Assembly (NCBI GenBank): GCA_018970765.1
Contig: JAGWVT010000010.1
Span: 1 to 48,135, forward strand
From: Actinomycetales bacterium
GTDB lineage: Bacteria; Actinomycetota; Actinomycetes; S36-B12
Length of the DNA: 48,135 bases
Direction: 5' to 3'
The notes beneath the pieces are model-generated. The model did not search any database and was not told the origin of the DNA. It saw only the letters and a list, made by a program, of their open reading frames with translations. Below are positions 45,061-48,135 of the stretch, one piece after another. Each line of letters opens with the position of its first letter. The stretch's first letter is position 1. A program made the translations under genes and the position numbers.

Positions 45061-45066
45061 TAGGCT
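45061..45066 (+). promoter_or_regulatory. Candidate -10 for leaderless aroQ
   Basis: TAGGCT lies 9 nt before the aroQ ATG at 45076. No Shine-Dalgarno precedes the start. It would provide aroQ-pepP-efp-nusB with a promoter separate from aroCKB. No -35 is recognisable. Confidence 0.4.
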
Positions 45067-45075
45067 CAGACCACT

Positions 45076-45507
45076 ATGGACGTCATGATTCTTAATGGCC
45101 CGAACCTCAATCGGCTCGGGCGTCGCGAGCCTGAGATCTACGGATCCGAATCGTATGCAGATCTGGTCGCTGCTTGTACGTTGCAGGCCGCCCAGCTCGG
45201 GCTGGTAATCGAAGTGAGGCAAACACAGTCCGAGGGTGAGTTGATCACTTGGCTGCATGAGGCTGCAGACACCGGTGTCGATGTCATTCTCAATCCAGCT
45301 GCACTTACGCACTATTCCCTTGCAGTGCGCGATGCCTGCGCCATGATCACCGGAACGCTCGTCGAAGTGCACTTGAGCAACATCGCGGCTCGCGAAGAGT
45401 TCCGTCATACGTCGGTTACCGCAGCCCATGCCAACGGAGTCATTGCGGGTTTTGGGTTCGATTCCTACCGGCTAGCACTACAAGCCATTGCCGCAAGACG
45501 CGGCTAA
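45076..45507 (+). CDS. aroQ: 3-Dehydroquinate dehydratase, type II
   Basis: Dodecameric type II enzyme of 143 residues converting 3-dehydroquinate to 3-dehydroshikimate. It has MILNGPNLNRLGRREPEIYG, whose tyrosine (Y22) and arginines form the mobile active-site lid. NPAALTHYSLAVRDA, EVHLSNI and EEFRHTSV follow. It is not coupled to aroB (22-nt gap). Confidence 0.95.
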   Translation: MDVMILNGPNLNRLGRREPEIYGSESYADLVAACTLQAAQLGLVIEVRQTQSEGELITWLHEAADTGVDVILNPAALTHYSLAVRDACAMITGTLVEVHLSNIAAREEFRHTSVTAAHANGVIAGFGFDSYRLALQAIAARRG

Positions 45508-45524
45508 GGACCGAGGTTCTTGGG

Positions 45525-46679
45525 GTGATTTCGCCCAAGTCATACGCTGACCGTAGACATCGAATACGCCGAACCCTCGTCGAGCAAGTCGCTGGTGGAC
45601 TTCCCTTCATCATTTCGGCCCCGGTAAACGTGGCGTACCTGACCGGTCTGTTTGCGAGTAACGCGGCCGTCCTGATTGATCCTGACGGTAGAGACCGCCT
45701 GTGTACTGATGGACGCTACGTGCAGATCGCGCATGACTTAGACCCGGAGTTGCCTGTCTCGGTAGCACGTGCGTCCACGCACCAGCTAGTACTGGAGGCG
45801 ATTGACGCGGGTCATGGCCATGTCGTACTTGAGGGTTCCTTGCCCATATTTGTGGTAAACGAATTTGCTCAGCAGGTCGAGATCACGACCCACACTGGAA
45901 TTATCGAGCAGGCACGCCGAGTCAAAGATGAGGACGAGCAGGCGCTGCTTGCCGCTGCTTGTGCGATCACCGCTGAAGCCTTTCATCGCCTGGCAGCTGA
46001 GATACGCGTGGGCCAAACAGAGGTTCTGATTGCCCGGAGGTTGGAGATGCTCTTCGCTGAACTTGGGGCGGATGATCGCGCTTTTCCCTCAATTGTGGCC
46101 GCTGGCTCACATGCCGCGATTCCCCACCATGCCCCCGGAACTCGCGAAATTCAGCCCGGGGACCTCCTGATCGTTGATGCGGGCGCCAGGGTTCAGGGCT
46201 ACCACGCCGACATGACGAGGACATTCATCGTGGCGGCTGAACCCTCTTCGGAATTCAAAGACTGGCAGGGCGCCGTCCATGAAGCCCGTGAGGCCGCCCT
46301 GCAGGTCTGTCAGGCCGGGATGCCTATTGCCGATATGGATCAGGCAGCGCGATCCGTCCTGGATTCTCATGGATATGCCAATCGCATGCCGCATGGACTC
46401 GGTCACGGCATTGGATTGCAAATACACGAGGACCCGATGTTGACCGTGGCACCCGTGGCAGCGCGACCACCAAGACAGCCCGGTCCATCACGCAACGAGG
46501 AGAGCCGCCTGGAGTACGGCATGGTTGTTGCGGTGGAACCGGGCGTCTATGTGCCTGGCTTTGGGGGAGTTCGAATCGAAGACTCGTTTCTTGTGACTGA
46601 GGGTGAGCCCAGGACCTTGACCCGTACGAACGACGGCGAAATTTCGACCCTTCTGCAGATCGTGGGGGAGCCCCAGTGA
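45525..46679 (+). CDS. Xaa-Pro aminopeptidase (M24B)
   Basis: Creatinase/prolidase-fold metallopeptidase of 384 residues. The first about 130 residues form the creatinase N-terminal domain. The catalytic part has the five metal ligands in [18 protein letters not shown] (two Asp), [13 protein letters not shown] (His), VVAVEPGVY (Glu) and GVRIED (Glu). GTG start with AAGGACCGAGG upstream. It matches the pepQ position next to efp in mycobacteria. Whether it is a dipeptidase (PepQ) or an aminopeptidase (PepP) cannot be decided. Confidence 0.9.
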   Translation: MISPKSYADRRHRIRRTLVEQVAGGLPFIISAPVNVAYLTGLFASNAAVLIDPDGRDRLCTDGRYVQIAHDLDPELPVSVARASTHQLVLEAIDAGHGHVVLEGSLPIFVVNEFAQQVEITTHTGIIEQARRVKDEDEQALLAAACAITAEAFHRLAAEIRVGQTEVLIARRLEMLFAELGADDRAFPSIVAAGSHAAIPHHAPGTREIQPGDLLIVDAGARVQGYHADMTRTFIVAAEPSSEFKDWQGAVHEAREAALQVCQAGMPIADMDQAARSVLDSHGYANRMPHGLGHGIGLQIHEDPMLTVAPVAARPPRQPGPSRNEESRLEYGMVVAVEPGVYVPGFGGVRIEDSFLVTEGEPRTLTRTNDGEISTLLQIVGEPQ

Positions 46680-46689
46680 GGCGGCCGAC

Positions 46690-46695
46690 TACCCT
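46690..46695 (+). promoter_or_regulatory. Possible -10 element of efp
   Basis: TACCCT lies about 36 nt before the efp GTG, with GGAG (46721-46724) in the leader. It could start an efp-nusB transcript. Evidence is the hexamer alone. Confidence 0.25.
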
Positions 46696-46731
46696 GGGCC
46701 CCACAACGGCATGCGGAGAGGGAGAATTTCG

Positions 46732-47292
46732 GTGGCAACCACGAATGACTTGAAGAACGGCCTGGTGCTCAACCTGGATGGACAGTTGTGGACCGTCGTC
46801 GAATTCCAGCACGTGAAGCCTGGCAAAGGTGGAGCCTTTGTACGCACGAAACTCAAGAACGTCCTTTCTGGCAAGGTTGTTGACAAGACCTTTAATGCAG
46901 GAGTCAAGGTCGAAACCGCAAATGTCGACAAGCGTGAGATGCAGTACCTCTATCGTGACGGTGATGACTGGGTGTTCATGGACGCGACGACCTATGACCA
47001 GCTACCAGTGCCGAATGCCGTGGTCGGATCCGCGGCTGATTACCTGCTCGAAAATCAATCAGCCAATGTCGCGATCCACGAGGGCAGTGCTTTGTATGTC
47101 GAGCTCCCGGCATCGGTTGAGTTGACCATCACGTACACCGAGCCCGGCCTACAAGGAGATCGCTCGACCGGGGGCACCAAGCCCGCCACCTTGGAGACCG
47201 GAGCCACCATCAACGTGCCCTTGTTCATCGAGCAGGGGACTCGCGTCAAGGTGGACACGCGCGATGGGTCTTATCTGGGTCGAGTGAACTAG
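46732..47292 (+). CDS. efp: Translation elongation factor P
   Basis: Three-domain OB/KOW factor of 187 residues, the standard length, that rescues ribosomes stalled at polyproline. The tip of domain I is KPGKGGAF, with K32 in the position that is modified in many bacteria. No EpmA/EpmB or rhamnosyltransferase gene is nearby; the PGKGG loop fits an actinobacterial unmodified or differently modified type. The start is GTG 46732 with GGAG 7 nt upstream. nusB follows after 2 nt. Confidence 0.96.
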   Translation: MATTNDLKNGLVLNLDGQLWTVVEFQHVKPGKGGAFVRTKLKNVLSGKVVDKTFNAGVKVETANVDKREMQYLYRDGDDWVFMDATTYDQLPVPNAVVGSAADYLLENQSANVAIHEGSALYVELPASVELTITYTEPGLQGDRSTGGTKPATLETGATINVPLFIEQGTRVKVDTRDGSYLGRVN

Positions 47293-47294
47293 CA

Positions 47295-47717
47295 GTGTCT
47301 TCACGCGGGAAAGCCAGAAAGCGCGCGGTTGACATCCTCTACGAGGCGGAGATCCGCGGCGTTGACCCGCTCATGACATTGCAGCAAACCCAGGCACGCC
47401 TCGAGCAGGACTCCGGGGTTTCGCTGAACCCCCTCGTCGAGCACCTTGTCCGCGGTGTCGTAGACCACCAGGAATCCATTGATGCGGTAATCGAGCGACA
47501 CTCAGTGGATTGGTCGCTGGATCGGATGCCAGCCGTAGACCGTGCGATCCTTCGCGTTGGATGCTTCGAACTCCTGCACGACCCACAAACACCGTCGGCA
47601 GTGGTGATTGCTGAGGCCGTCAAATTGGCGGTTTCCCTATCGACCGATGAATCTGGTTCCTTCGTGAACGGCATCCTGGCAGCCATCTCACGCCAAGAGG
47701 TTGCTCCAGGCTCATGA
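47295..47717 (+). CDS. nusB: Transcription antitermination factor NusB
   Basis: All-helical RNA-binding protein of 140 residues acting in rRNA antitermination with NusE/S10. It has the N-terminal arginine-rich ARKRAVDILYEAE, RMPAVDRAILRVGCFELL and the C-terminal AVVIAEAVKLAVSLS and GSFVNGILAAI. GTG start 2 nt after efp. The last codons overlap the next gene by 4 nt (ATGA). Confidence 0.95.
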   Translation: MSSRGKARKRAVDILYEAEIRGVDPLMTLQQTQARLEQDSGVSLNPLVEHLVRGVVDHQESIDAVIERHSVDWSLDRMPAVDRAILRVGCFELLHDPQTPSAVVIAEAVKLAVSLSTDESGSFVNGILAAISRQEVAPGS

Positions 47718-48135
47718 CGGCTAGGGCGGGGACACCACCAATCCGACTCAGCGCCAAATTCTTGGCGGCACTGTTGGCAGCGCTCGTGGGTGTTAGTGCC
47801 TTTGTCACGTCGTCCACGTCAGCAGTCTCAGCGACCCCGGCAAAACCACCGGATGAGGTGCTGCGATTCGGAAACTTTGACCTGAAGGCATGTCCACTGG
47901 TGGTGGAAGATCGCTATCGATCCTGGTGCGGGCGGGTACTTCGCCCAGTCAACTCGCAGACAGGCGCCACGTCAGGTGCGGTATCGGAAAACATATCGGT
48001 CAGATTCGCCATCGTGCTGCCAAGGGGAGTGCGGCCGTCTAGCATCGCCGACTTGCAGCAAGCTGGCGCCTTGGTCGGGCTTGAAGGCGGACCCGGCTAC
48101 GGTGCCACTGGCAACGCCTGGGCCTACTCGGCGAT
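47714..48135 (+). CDS. Secreted alpha/beta hydrolase (S33 peptidase-like), cut by the window end
   Basis: The frame is open from the ATG at 47714 to the end of the window; 140 residues are visible. An N-terminal hydrophobic signal segment (FLAALLAALVGVSAFV) precedes SAVSATPAKP, a plausible signal peptidase site. Two cysteines (ACPL, SWCGRV) flank a region like that in secreted tripeptidyl aminopeptidases. EGGPGYGATGN near the edge resembles the HGGPG oxyanion-hole motif, with E instead of H. The catalytic serine, if present, lies outside the window. Its ATG overlaps the nusB stop by 4 nt. Confidence 0.72.
   Translation, partial: MTARAGTPPIRLSAKFLAALLAALVGVSAFVTSSTSAVSATPAKPPDEVLRFGNFDLKACPLVVEDRYRSWCGRVLRPVNSQTGATSGAVSENISVRFAIVLPRGVRPSSIADLQQAGALVGLEGGPGYGATGNAWAYSA

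Overview
The window is a gene-dense stretch of an actinobacterial (Actinomycetota) chromosome. By eye it is roughly 60% G+C. GTG and TTG starts are frequent, and 1-nt or 4-nt stop/start overlaps are common. The gene order (thrS, HIT protein, PI-phosphate synthase, PIM acyltransferase, pimA, pdxST, yebC, ruvCAB, yajC-secDF, relA, ppiase, MBL hydrolase, hisS, aspS, rarA, alaS, ruvX, mltG, aroE, prepilin peptidase, aroCKBQ, pepP, efp, nusB) is, from memory, the order in Mycobacterium tuberculosis between about Rv2614c and Rv2533c. The genus cannot be fixed from the sequence. No rRNA, CRISPR array, insertion sequence, phage gene or plasmid gene was seen. No gene-free stretch exceeds about 150 bases.

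Layout. 1-275: three minus-strand tRNAs (Gly-GCC, Cys-GCA, Val-GAC). 350-2202: a pabB-pabC pair for p-aminobenzoate, closed by a strong bidirectional terminator at 2214-2253. 2266-3801 (minus): a secreted Ig-like repeat protein. 3916-9938: tRNA-Val(CAC), thrS, then the phosphatidylinositol mannoside cassette (HIT phosphorylase, PIP synthase, acyltransferase, PimA) and a LemA-like membrane protein. 9943-13700: PLP synthase PdxS/PdxT, YebC, and a wax ester synthase/DGAT-type acyltransferase. 13790-21516: the RuvCAB resolvasome, the YajC-SecD-SecF secretion accessory complex and the bifunctional (p)ppGpp enzyme. 21551-23821 (minus): a DUF349 protein and a membrane-anchored cyclophilin. 23915-27801: an MBL hydrolase, HisRS and AspRS.

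27878-36342 is the most accessory-looking part. It holds a complete five-gene branched-chain/polar amino-acid type ABC importer, followed with almost no spacing by a class V PLP enzyme, a GNAT acetyltransferase and RarA. 36378-48135 returns to the conserved core: a small membrane protein, alaS, ruvX, mltG, six genes around shikimate/chorismate synthesis interrupted by a one-domain prepilin peptidase, then an aminopeptidase, EF-P, NusB, and the start of a secreted alpha/beta hydrolase cut by the window edge.

Across the window, seven starts that lack a convincing Shine-Dalgarno sequence have a TANNNT hexamer 6-9 nt upstream, the arrangement expected for leaderless mRNAs. There is no clear novel system. 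The best leads are the importer/PLP enzyme/acetyltransferase unit with its enlarged LivM, the leaderless-start pattern, the shortened ThrRS N-terminus with a probable tRNA-thrS transcript, and the WS/DGAT gene fused translationally to yebC.
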